From assembly GCF_001886735.1 (NCBI RefSeq), contig NZ_CP018076.1, positions 3,534,001-3,598,000 on the forward strand: DNA of 64,000 nt. The letters are read 5' to 3'. The position numbers and the translations under genes were made by a program. This DNA is from Sulfitobacter alexandrii. GTDB lineage: Bacteria; Pseudomonadota; Alphaproteobacteria; Rhodobacterales; Rhodobacteraceae. Under the pieces are notes generated by a model, which was not told the DNA's origin, searched no databases, and saw only the letters and a program-made list of their open reading frames with translations. Positions within the stretch are counted from its first letter, which is position 1. The number at the start of each line of letters is the position of its first letter. Shown piece after piece: positions 17,984-25,893 of the stretch.

Positions 17984-18015
17984 TGACATCAATGTCATTT
18001 ATGACACTACCGTCA
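17984..18015. promoter_or_regulatory. Tandem TGAC-N6-GTCA operator pair
   Basis: Two inverted repeats with the same geometry lie between the divergent ATPase and TetR genes: TGACATCAATGTCA (17984-17997) and TGACACTACCGTCA (18002-18015). Their centres are 18 bp apart. The first extends to ATGACAT-CA-ATGTCAT. Spacing of nearly two helical turns fits two TetR dimers on one DNA face. It is the natural site for the adjacent regulator to control both transcripts. Confidence 0.65.
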
Positions 18016-18030
18016 GTTTTGGGTGAGTCA

Positions 18031-18777
18031 ATGGATAAGTTTAACATTCTTGAAACGGGCCAACCGCTGTCGGATAAGTCATTGATGGAATCCGCCGAAG
18101 CCCCCAACCTGATCGAGATTCTCGATGCACGTGCCGAAAACGCGCGCGACCGGCCGAAGCGGCAACGCACCCGCCTGGCGTTGCTGGCTGCCACTGCGCA
18201 CGAACTTGAGGAAAACGGCTATGCCAAGCTGACCATTGAGGGGATCGTGAAGCGCGCCGGGCTGGCGCGGGGGACATTCTACCTCTACTTTCCGAACCGG
18301 GCGGAGGCCGCCGTCGCCGTGCGCCGCAGCTTTACCGCAACGCTGCGCAAGTTCCGCCCGCGCGGTGCGGGCAGCCTTTCACGGCACGAGGCCATCTACC
18401 GGATGAATCGTTTCTACGTAGCCTTCTATGCCAGCAATGCCCGCCTACTGGCCGGCAACAGCGCCCTGTTCAACGATCGGCCCGACCTCGTCGCGTCACG
18501 AGATGCCATCAACCAACGCTGGGCCATCATCCTCCTGCGGGACATCCGCAGGCGTGAACCGGACTGCTGGTTCCTTGAGGTGGATGAACGAAAGGCGCTG
18601 CTTGCCCTGCGCTTTGTCATCCTCATGGCAGATGAAGCCTTGAGAATGACCTATATCGACCCGCCGCCGACGATCCGCGAACTGGACCAGACACAGGAAG
18701 ACGTGACCGAGGTGCTGACGACGCTCTGGTACAGATGCATCTACGGCCGCGATGCAGAAACGCTGCAGCCGGTCTGA
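18031..18777 (+). CDS. TetR-family transcriptional regulator
   Basis: DNA-binding repressor of 248 residues. The helix-turn-helix lies at about residues 50-100 with LTIEGIVKRAGLARGTFYLYFPNRAEA, the classic TetR recognition-helix pattern. The C-terminal ligand domain is helical and not recognisable by sequence. The start is the ATG at 18031, directly after the tandem operator; upstream ATGs fall within that operator. Divergent to the PotABCD-like importer/CoA-ligase operon, which it probably represses until the substrate or its CoA ester appears. Confidence 0.82.
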   Translation: MDKFNILETGQPLSDKSLMESAEAPNLIEILDARAENARDRPKRQRTRLALLAATAHELEENGYAKLTIEGIVKRAGLARGTFYLYFPNRAEAAVAVRRSFTATLRKFRPRGAGSLSRHEAIYRMNRFYVAFYASNARLLAGNSALFNDRPDLVASRDAINQRWAIILLRDIRRREPDCWFLEVDERKALLALRFVILMADEALRMTYIDPPPTIRELDQTQEDVTEVLTTLWYRCIYGRDAETLQPV

Positions 18778-18929
18778 CAGTTGGTGCGCGGCGAGATGCC
18801 AAGACAGCCAAGGCCGCGATCTCTCGACGCGTCCGACCGGCGTCGGTCAGTGCCCGCTCCCCTTGGAACACCTCCTATTCCTAAGGTAGTGCTCTCCACA
18901 TCTCCCGGACAAATCCGAAGGGTGCTTGT

Positions 18930-20234
18930 CTAACCCAGCATCAGGTTGGGCAGAAAGGTCACGAGACCGGGAAACAGGTAGATGAGCAAGATCGCGAAGA
19001 GCAGAAGGCACATGAACGGAAACGTCGCGCGCGCGACGCGGCCGATGCTATGGCCGGTGAGACTTCTCAAGACGATCAGGTTGAACCCTACCGGAGGCGT
19101 GATCTGTGCGCATTCGATCACGATTACGGCGTAGATGCCGAACCAGATCGGATCGATGCCTGCCGCCTCGATCATCGGAAGGACGACGGCGCTGGACAGA
19201 ACGAGGATGGAGATGCCCTCGAGGAAGCACCCCATGACAAGGAAGAATACCGTCAGGACGATGATCAGGCCACCCGGCCCAAGGTTCATCGACTGAACCC
19301 ATTCGGCGGCGGCACGCGGGATATTGGCGAATCCGACGGCAACAGAAAGGCATGCGGCGCAGGCGATGATAAAGGAGATCATGCAGGAAATGCGCGTTGC
19401 GGACATCAGGCTTTCCAGGAACATTGTCTGTGTCAGCGTCCCGTTGATCAGCGCCAGCAGCAATGCGCCGAAGATGCCGACTGTCGCGGCTTCTGTCGGG
19501 GTGGCGAACCCGCCGTAGATCGACCCGATGATGGCCACGATCAAGGCGACGACGGGGATCAACTCGCGCGAAGCGCGCAGCTTTTCGCGAAGGGTCGTCC
19601 TTTCCGACGCGGTCCCCTGCCGGTCGGGATTTCGAAGCGACCAGATCGCGATGTAGGCCGAGAACAACGTGATCAACACCAGCCCCGGCACGACCCCGGC
19701 GATGAACAGCCGCGCGACGGATTGCTGCGCGATGACCCCGTAGACGATCATGATGATGGAAGGCGGTATCAGCAGACCGAAGGTGCCAGACCCGGCGAGC
19801 GAACCGATCATCATGTTGCTGTCGTAGTTCCGCGCCTTGAGTTCGGGAATGCTCATCCGCCCGACGGTGGCCGCCGTGACGGCAGACGAACCCGAGACGG
19901 CAGCCATGACACCGCAGCCGAATACGTTGATGTGCATGAGCCCGCCCGGCAGGCGCGACACCCAGGGAGACAGCCCTCTGAAAAGGCTCGATGACAGGCC
20001 TGAGCGCATCAGGATTTCGCCCATCCAGACAAAGAGCGGCAGCGCGGTCAGCGCCCAATTCCAGCTGGCATCCCACATCGTCGATGCCATGATCGATCCG
20101 GCGTCGATCGGGACGAAGAAGTGGAAGATCACCAGCCCTGTGGCAAGGAGCGAGAGCGAAATCCAGACGCCGGACCCTAGGAACACCAGAAGGCAGAACG
20201 CAAGAACAAGAAAGGCAAACTGAATCTGATCCAT
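18930..20234 (-). CDS. TRAP transporter large permease, DctM family
   Basis: Membrane permease of 434 residues with about twelve hydrophobic segments. The family features MSIPELKARNYDSNMMIGSLAGSGTFG, IPPSIIMIVYG and GGFATPTEAATVG are present. It uses an ion gradient to drive uptake of the compound delivered by the TRAP binding protein. Four bases separate its ATG from the DctQ-type gene. It is the last gene of the hydantoinase-type catabolic operon, so its substrate is probably that pathway's growth substrate. Confidence 0.93.
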   Translation of the reverse strand: MDQIQFAFLVLAFCLLVFLGSGVWISLSLLATGLVIFHFFVPIDAGSIMASTMWDASWNWALTALPLFVWMGEILMRSGLSSSLFRGLSPWVSRLPGGLMHINVFGCGVMAAVSGSSAVTAATVGRMSIPELKARNYDSNMMIGSLAGSGTFGLLIPPSIIMIVYGVIAQQSVARLFIAGVVPGLVLITLFSAYIAIWSLRNPDRQGTASERTTLREKLRASRELIPVVALIVAIIGSIYGGFATPTEAATVGIFGALLLALINGTLTQTMFLESLMSATRISCMISFIIACAACLSVAVGFANIPRAAAEWVQSMNLGPGGLIIVLTVFFLVMGCFLEGISILVLSSAVVLPMIEAAGIDPIWFGIYAVIVIECAQITPPVGFNLIVLRSLTGHSIGRVARATFPFMCLLLFAILLIYLFPGLVTFLPNLMLG

Positions 20235-20238
20235 CGCT

Positions 20239-20748
20239 CTACTCGACCGTGCTGTCGGCGTTTGTTTCGTAATCCGCGGGGTTGCCGGACAGAACCAGCG
20301 TTGTCTGCTCGAGAATGGAGAGCAGCATCACCCAGAGCCCGAGGCAGATCGCCGACTGCGGAATCCAGAGCGGAACCGCGAGCAGCCCGGGGCTCAGATC
20401 GCCGAAACGGTAGGTATCGTAGGTGAAGGCGGTCACGTGCCACGCCGCGTATCCTACCGTCAGAGCAGCAAAAACGCAGGCCCAGATCTCAAACGCGCGG
20501 CGCAGAGTTTTCGGGGCGAAGTCTGCCACCAGTGCAAGGCGAACGTGTCCACCCATCACGAAGGTATGCGCGAGGGCAAGAAAGGTTGCTGCAGCAAGGA
20601 AGAACCCCGACAACTCGGTCGTCTCGACCGGCCTTCCGAATTGCCGCGCGACGATCTGGATTGCGGTCGCCACTGCGATTCCAGCGAGAAACGCCGCGGC
20701 CAGCCATCCGCAGAAGTTCGCAAGTTTCCTGACAGTTCGACGCAGCAT
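20239..20748 (-). CDS. TRAP transporter small permease, DctQ family
   Basis: Small membrane subunit of 169 residues with four hydrophobic segments; the first is AAFLAGIAVATAIQIVARQFG, and a tryptophan-rich third region follows AFEIWACVF. The ATG giving MLRRTVRK is preferred, with GGGGGA about ten bases upstream; a TTG eight codons earlier is the alternative. It joins DctM in the TRAP membrane complex. Confidence 0.88.
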   Translation of the reverse strand: MLRRTVRKLANFCGWLAAAFLAGIAVATAIQIVARQFGRPVETTELSGFFLAAATFLALAHTFVMGGHVRLALVADFAPKTLRRAFEIWACVFAALTVGYAAWHVTAFTYDTYRFGDLSPGLLAVPLWIPQSAICLGLWVMLLSILEQTTLVLSGNPADYETNADSTVE

Positions 20749-20775
20749 ATGCCCATTCCCCCGTGTGACCAATCA

Positions 20776-20800
20776 GTGCGGCACCAGACCGGTGCCGCAC
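20776..20800 (-). terminator. Perfect stem-loop between dctP- and dctQ-type genes
   Basis: A perfect 10-bp stem, GTGCGGCACC / GGTGCCGCAC, with a five-base loop lies 16 bases after the binding-protein TAG. There is no T tract. It likely stabilises or partly terminates the message so that binding protein exceeds membrane subunits. Confidence 0.65.
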
Positions 20801-20815
20801 AGTTTTCCAGCCGAA

Positions 20816-21799
20816 CTAGTTGCTGGCGGCGAGGTAGTTGTTCAGGACCTCGACCTCTTCGGAGGATGCCGACGCGCTCCATTCCTCGATCATCGCCTTG
20901 CCGATATCTTCCAGCTTTGCCTGAAGCTCGGGGGAAGCATCTGTCACGGTCATGCCCGCATCGACGAGTTCCTGGCGCTTGCTGTCGGTGGCTTCCTTGC
21001 TCATCGCCCAGGCACGCTCGGTCGCGGCTTCGCCTGCGGCGAGGATGGCCTCTTGAAGTTCCGGCGAAAGGCGGCTGAGCGCGCGTTCGTTCACGATGAT
21101 CCCGTTCTTGTTGTGCATCGAGCCGGTGTAGGTGAAGTGAGAAACGTAGTCCCAAGCCTGAATGTCGGTGCCTGTCTGGCCCGAGGTGAACAGCGCCTCG
21201 ATCAACCCCGTCGAAAAGGCCTGAGGCACTTCGGCGAAAGGCAGGATCGTGGCCTGGAAGCCCAGCAGGTCACCCATGCGCTGGGTTGCAGGAGAGTAGA
21301 TCCGCAGCTTCACGCCTTCGAACTGCGAACCGTCGGTTACGGGAAACTTGGTGTAGAACCCCTGCCCCGGCCACGGCGCATAGCTGATCACCTTCATGCC
21401 GCCTTCGCCGAAGGCCTCGTCAAACCAGGGCTTCTGCGCCTCCATCAAATTCCATGCGGCGTCGTAGTTGCTGGCCACGTTGGGCAGGCTGTCGAGCGTG
21501 TACATCGGGCTTTCGTTGCCGTAGACCCCAAACCGGATTTCACCCAGCTGAATCTGCCCCGACTGGACTGCGCGGCGGATCGCGTCGAGCTTGATCAGCT
21601 CGCCGTTGGGCCGCAGGTCGATTTTCAACTCACCATTGCTGGCTGCCTCGACCTCTTCGATGAAAGCGCGGATGTTCTTGGTAAAGAAACTGTCCGCTGG
21701 GTAGCCCGAAGCCATGACCCAAGTTGTTTCCGCCAGTGCGGGGCCGGAGAAAGTAACGGCCGCGGCGAGTGCTGCGCCCATGGTCTTGAAAAAATTCAT
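20816..21799 (-). CDS. TRAP transporter solute-binding protein, DctP family
   Basis: Periplasmic receptor of 327 residues with a signal peptide of about 23 residues (MNFFKTMGAALAAAV...GPALA, cleavage before ETT). Family features include FEGVKLRIYSPATQRM, whose arginine is in the position that usually binds the ligand carboxylate, and AEVPQAFSTGLIEALFTSG. A carboxylic ligand is therefore expected. It is separated from the upstream dehydrogenase by 65 bases, which could hold a secondary promoter. The substrate is not identifiable from sequence. Confidence 0.92.
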   Translation of the reverse strand: MNFFKTMGAALAAAVTFSGPALAETTWVMASGYPADSFFTKNIRAFIEEVEAASNGELKIDLRPNGELIKLDAIRRAVQSGQIQLGEIRFGVYGNESPMYTLDSLPNVASNYDAAWNLMEAQKPWFDEAFGEGGMKVISYAPWPGQGFYTKFPVTDGSQFEGVKLRIYSPATQRMGDLLGFQATILPFAEVPQAFSTGLIEALFTSGQTGTDIQAWDYVSHFTYTGSMHNKNGIIVNERALSRLSPELQEAILAAGEAATERAWAMSKEATDSKRQELVDAGMTVTDASPELQAKLEDIGKAMIEEWSASASSEEVEVLNNYLAASN

Positions 21800-21864
21800 C
21801 TTGATGGTCTCCTTTGGGTTGGGTGGCTGTCGTGCCGGGATGGCGAATGTTCTCGTGCTTTTCC

Positions 21865-22704
21865 TCAGCTCTTGCCTGTGTCTTCGGCGTTCAGCTTCAT
21901 CTGTGCGACACCGCTATTTCCCAGTTCCACGGCAGAAAACGCGCCGCCGTGGTGCGTGTTGGCTGGATCATGCGGATCAAGCGGGCCGTCTGCGGCAAAG
22001 ATTTCCTTGGCGTAGCGTTCGGCGTTGTCCTTGGGACGGTAGCCAAGGTGGCGGGCGCCTGAATTGTCGACCGGCGCACGGTCATTGTCCGATACGCCAT
22101 AGACAATCGAGAAGCCGGTGATCTGCGTCGTGATCGCACGTTCGACCAGATGGATCAGATCATCGTAGCTGAGCCATGAACCCACTGCCCTGCTGTTGGA
22201 CACCTGTGCACAGGACAGGATGCGCATGCACACGGATTCGACCCCGCGCTTGTCCCAGTAGAGGCTTGCCAGATCTTCGGCAAAACACTTCGCCAGCCCA
22301 TAGAACGTGTCGGGCCGATGGGCGGCGTCGATCCCGATGGACTCCGTTTTCCTGTGCATTCCGACGGCATGGATCGACGACGCATAGACCACGCGGCGCA
22401 CCCCGTTGCGATAGGCCGCCTCCCAGATGTTGTAGGCCCCGATGAAGTTCGGCCCCAGCAAGGTCTCGAAGGGGGCCTCGTCACCGATGGCACCGAAATG
22501 GATGACCATGTCGGCACCTTCGAGCAGGGCTACCATAGCGTCGAGATCGGCAAGGTCCGCTTTCACATATGTCTCGTTCGGCGCGAGGTCTTGCACGCTC
22601 TCCCGGAGGTCGGTCGAGACGAACTCGTCGCACATCGCCGCCAGAGGTGCGCGCAGATACGAACCCAGCCGCCCCGCCGCACCTGTCAGCACGAGTTTTT
22701 TCAT
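21865..22704 (-). CDS. Uronate-dehydrogenase-like NAD(P)-dependent short-chain/epimerase-family enzyme
   Basis: Extended short-chain dehydrogenase of 279 residues. The Rossmann glycine motif is TGAAGRLG (7-14). The catalytic set is Ser110 (ASSIHAVG), Tyr135 and Lys139 (YGLAK). Segment order and motifs (SWLSYDDLIHLVERA, GYRPKDNAERYA) closely follow uronate dehydrogenase (Udh) of Agrobacterium, which oxidises hexuronates to aldarolactones. The neighbours are not a hexuronate pathway, so it may oxidise a different aldehyde or lactol. The ATG overlaps the aminotransferase stop (ATGA). Confidence 0.78.
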   Translation of the reverse strand: MKKLVLTGAAGRLGSYLRAPLAAMCDEFVSTDLRESVQDLAPNETYVKADLADLDAMVALLEGADMVIHFGAIGDEAPFETLLGPNFIGAYNIWEAAYRNGVRRVVYASSIHAVGMHRKTESIGIDAAHRPDTFYGLAKCFAEDLASLYWDKRGVESVCMRILSCAQVSNSRAVGSWLSYDDLIHLVERAITTQITGFSIVYGVSDNDRAPVDNSGARHLGYRPKDNAERYAKEIFAADGPLDPHDPANTHHGGAFSAVELGNSGVAQMKLNAEDTGKS

Positions 22705-23915
22705 GTCTTAAGTCCTTTCAGTTCCGAGACAGCGGCGGCGATGCGATCCATGGCATCGGCAAGCACGGTTTCCGCGGCTGCCGTGGATATGCGGAAGAAG
22801 GGCGAAAGGTCGTAGGCGGACCCCGGCACGGCAGCAACGCCTGCGTCTTCCAGCAACCACGCGGTGACGTCGTTGTCGTCTTTCAGCGTCCGGCCATCGG
22901 GACGCGTGGCACCGATCAGCGCCGCACAGCCGATGAAGGCGTAGAAGGCCCCACCCGGCGGATCGAGGGTCAGTCCCGGGATATCTGCCACGCGGCGTAC
23001 CACCAGATCGCGACGGGCTTCGAACGCTTCCCGGAACCGCTTCACATCATCCTGCGGGCCTTCCAGCGCCGCAGCGGCAGCGGCCTGCGCGATTGAACAG
23101 ACGCCTGAACTGATCTGGCTCTGCACCTTGGTCATGGCGGCGATAAGATCCTTCGGCCCGGCCCCGTAGCCGACCCGCCAGCCGGTCATGGCATAGGCCT
23201 TGGAGACGCCATTCACGGTAAGCGTCCGGTCTTTCAGATCCGGGCACAGCGCCGCGAATGACCGGAAAACGCGACCGTCGAAGAGGATGTGTTCATAGAT
23301 CTCGTCCGAAAGCACGAGAACACGCGGATGATCCGCCAGAACCGCGCCAAGCGCCAACACATCGGCATCAGAATAGACGGCGCCCGACGGATTTGACGGC
23401 TGGTTCAGCAGCAGCCAACGCGTTCTCGGCGTGATCGCGGCGCGCAGGGCTTCCGGTCCAAGCAGGAACCCTTCGGACGCCGGGCATGGCAGGGCGACAG
23501 TTACCCCGCCGAGGATGGCGACAATGTCTTTGTACTGACCGAAATAGGGTGCGCAAAGCAGCACCTCGTCCCCCGGTTCGAGAGTGGCCATGAAGGCGTT
23601 GAAGAGCACCTGCTTGGCACCGTTCGAAACGATGACCTCGTCGGGGGTATGTTCCAACCCGTTCTCGCGGCGCAACTTGTCGGCCACGGCGCGGCGCATC
23701 CGGAGCGTGCCGCCTGTCGGCGGGTATTTTGTGTCTCCGGCCTTGGCGGCCTGATGTGCCGCTTCCTTGATATGGTCGGGCGTGTCGAAGTCCGGCTCGC
23801 CGATCCCAAGGTCTATGACGTCCTCGCCGCGGGCGCGGGCGTCCTGTGCGGCCTGGCTGACCCAAGCGGAGGCCGATGCCTTGACGGCGGCGAGACGCGA
23901 TGCGGCAAAGCTCAT
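22701..23915 (-). CDS. Class I/II (AspC-like) pyridoxal-phosphate aminotransferase
   Basis: PLP enzyme of 404 residues that transfers an amino group between an amino acid and a 2-oxo acid. Fold-type I motifs are visible: DLGIGEPDFDTPDHIKEAA near residue 35, NQPSNPSGAVYS, LSDEIYEH, and the Schiff-base lysine in VNGVSKAYAMTGWRVGY. It overlaps both neighbours by four bases, so it is translated with the HpcH aldolase and the dehydrogenase. Its partner acid is unknown; supplying or removing the 2-oxo acid used by the aldolase is the natural reading. Confidence 0.88.
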   Translation of the reverse strand: MSFAASRLAAVKASASAWVSQAAQDARARGEDVIDLGIGEPDFDTPDHIKEAAHQAAKAGDTKYPPTGGTLRMRRAVADKLRRENGLEHTPDEVIVSNGAKQVLFNAFMATLEPGDEVLLCAPYFGQYKDIVAILGGVTVALPCPASEGFLLGPEALRAAITPRTRWLLLNQPSNPSGAVYSDADVLALGAVLADHPRVLVLSDEIYEHILFDGRVFRSFAALCPDLKDRTLTVNGVSKAYAMTGWRVGYGAGPKDLIAAMTKVQSQISSGVCSIAQAAAAAALEGPQDDVKRFREAFEARRDLVVRRVADIPGLTLDPPGGAFYAFIGCAALIGATRPDGRTLKDDNDVTAWLLEDAGVAAVPGSAYDLSPFFRISTAAAETVLADAMDRIAAAVSELKGLKT

Positions 23916-24685
23916 GACCGATACTCTTTCACCTGCGCCAGCAGCGCGTCAGACGCGCGGGCCAGCAATACCGTGTCGGTGCCGCAGGCGACGAAGCTGA
24001 AGCCTTCGTCCAGCAACTGTGCCGCAAAGCGCGCATCCTGCACGAGCGTGCCGACGGGCATCCCCGCGTCGATCAACTTGCGCGCTGCGGGCCGGATGAG
24101 GTTCCACACCGCCTCGTCCATGGGCCGGCCCAGCTTGCCGATATCGGCCCCGATGTCCGCCGGGCCAAAGAAGATGCCGGTGACGCCATCGACTGCGGCG
24201 ATTTCTTCTGCCCGCTCCACGGCGGCCCGCGTCTCCAACTGGAGCAGAACAGCGGTTTCCTCTTCCACACGTCCGACGTAATCCGTGCACCGGCCAAACC
24301 GGGTCGCCCGTGTCGCGCCGGAAACACCTCGGACGCCGCGGGGCGGATAGCGTGTCGCGGCAACGGCGGCCTTCGCCTCTTCGACGGTCTGGATCATCGG
24401 AAAGAGGAGCCCCGGTGCGCCCAGATCGAGGAGCCGCTTTACCACCACCGCGTCGTTCCATTCGACCCGGACGATGGCGGTGGTCGACGTGGCAGCAAAG
24501 GCCTGCAATTGACCGAGCACGCTGAAGTAGTCGTTCGGGCTGTGCTCCATATCGACCAAGGCCCAGTCGAACCCGGCGGTCGAAACAACTTCAGCCGCGA
24601 AATTGCTCGAGAGGCTGATCCAGAGACCGATCTGTTGTTCGCCACGGCGCAGGGCCTGCGTGAACGGGTTGGGCGGGTATTTCAT
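23912..24685 (-). CDS. HpcH/HpaI-family class II 2-oxo-acid aldolase
   Basis: Metal-dependent aldolase of 257 residues that cleaves 4-hydroxy-2-oxo acids to pyruvate plus an aldehyde. Family motifs are LVDMEHSPND near residue 45, QLETRAAVERAEEIAAVDGVTG around the metal-ligand Glu, and FFGPADIGADIG around the metal-ligand Asp. Its ATG shares a base with the oxidoreductase stop (TGATG). Homologues act on 2-oxo-hept-3-ene-dioate, 2-keto-3-deoxy sugar acids and 4-hydroxy-2-oxoglutarate-like substrates. Which applies is not visible, but it implies that the pathway passes through a hydroxylated 2-oxo acid. Confidence 0.85.
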   Translation of the reverse strand: MKYPPNPFTQALRRGEQQIGLWISLSSNFAAEVVSTAGFDWALVDMEHSPNDYFSVLGQLQAFAATSTTAIVRVEWNDAVVVKRLLDLGAPGLLFPMIQTVEEAKAAVAATRYPPRGVRGVSGATRATRFGRCTDYVGRVEEETAVLLQLETRAAVERAEEIAAVDGVTGIFFGPADIGADIGKLGRPMDEAVWNLIRPAARKLIDAGMPVGTLVQDARFAAQLLDEGFSFVACGTDTVLLARASDALLAQVKEYRS

Positions 24686-25893
24686 CAGATCACTGCTTTC
24701 TCGACCATGGGCTTGCCTTGCGCCACGCGGTCGTATCCGAAGGGTGTCATGTCAAAGGTCCGGTACGCGCCGTAGGTCAGCATCTCCGCGAGGCCACGCC
24801 CCATCGCCGGCGACTGCTGAAGCCCGTGCCCCGAGAACCCGTTGATGAAATGGAAGTTGGCGACCTCAGGGTGCGGTCCGAGGATCGCGTTCTGATCGAG
24901 CGTGTTGTAATCGTAGTGCCCCGCCCATTCAGTGATGACGCGGATTGCCTCGAACTGAGGAATTCGCGTCGCGATCGCTGGCCATGCGTGATCTTCCCAG
25001 CGCGCCTGATCCATCGTGAAATCCGCTGGATCGACGGCGGGGTCGGGATCGGGCGCGCACCCCGCGAGATAGGTCTGCGGTCCGTCCTGGCGGACGTGGA
25101 CACCTGACGGATCGATGGTCAACGGCAGGTCACGATCAAGCGGCTTTTCGGCGGAAAAGACCCATGTAAACCGCTTGCGCGGCTCGACCGGCAAGGCGAT
25201 GCCTGCCATCGCCGCCACACCCGCGCCGCGCGGTCCCGACGCGTTCACAAGCTGACCACAGGAAATCACCTCGCCGGTGGCGAGGGTGACACTTTCGACC
25301 CGCGTGCCGGCGGCATTCCTGTTGATCGCGACGACCTCGTTCTGGATGTATTCGATGCCCCGCGAACGCGCGGACCGGCGGAACCAGTCGAAAAGTGTCC
25401 CGCCATCCCAATAGCCTTCGTCCTTGCGGTTGATCGAACCCAGGATGATATCGTCGAGCTGATAGAACGGATACCGTTCGGCAATCTCATCGGCGCTGAG
25501 CAATTCCGTCTCGGCCCCGGCGCCACGCTGGATGATCTGGTTCTCCCGCAGGACATTGGCGAAACGCTCGTTATCCGCGAGGTAGAGGTAGCCAAAGTTC
25601 TGGACACTCAGTTTGGGTGCGCGTTCGTCGCCCATGCGGTCGGGCAGGTTCTTGATGAACTCAGCCGTGAACTGGCTGATGCGCACGTTCAGGGGGTCGG
25701 AAAACTGCTGGCGAATGCAACTGTTCGTGTGGGCGGTCGCGCATGCCTCAAAGGTCATGTCCCGCTCCACCACCAGAACGCGGCCATCGAAGTCGGCGGA
25801 TTCCGTCAGGAACCAGGCCGTCGCGGACCCCATGATCGCGCCACCGATGATGACGACATCATAGTTGCCGTGCCGGGGTGACTCGTTCGCCAT
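24685..25893 (-). CDS. FAD-dependent amine/amino-acid oxidoreductase (DadA/SoxB class)
   Basis: Flavoprotein of 402 residues with an N-terminal dinucleotide-binding motif VVIIGGAIMGSATAWFLTES (about residues 13-32). It shows the DAO-family pattern AHTNSCIRQQFSDPLN and a C-terminal HFINGFSGHGLQQSPAMGRG, typical of sarcosine-, glycine- and D-amino-acid-oxidising enzymes. No signal peptide. It probably oxidises an amine or N-substituted amino acid released by the HyuA/HyuB step. Start and stop overlap the neighbours by one base each (TGATG). Confidence 0.87.
   Translation of the reverse strand: MANESPRHGNYDVVIIGGAIMGSATAWFLTESADFDGRVLVVERDMTFEACATAHTNSCIRQQFSDPLNVRISQFTAEFIKNLPDRMGDERAPKLSVQNFGYLYLADNERFANVLRENQIIQRGAGAETELLSADEIAERYPFYQLDDIILGSINRKDEGYWDGGTLFDWFRRSARSRGIEYIQNEVVAINRNAAGTRVESVTLATGEVISCGQLVNASGPRGAGVAAMAGIALPVEPRKRFTWVFSAEKPLDRDLPLTIDPSGVHVRQDGPQTYLAGCAPDPDPAVDPADFTMDQARWEDHAWPAIATRIPQFEAIRVITEWAGHYDYNTLDQNAILGPHPEVANFHFINGFSGHGLQQSPAMGRGLAEMLTYGAYRTFDMTPFGYDRVAQGKPMVEKAVI

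Noticed and set aside
17957-17998. Upstream in-frame ATGs for the PotA-like ATPase and for the TetR gene
   Set aside because: They lie within the tandem palindromic operator and before the likely promoters.
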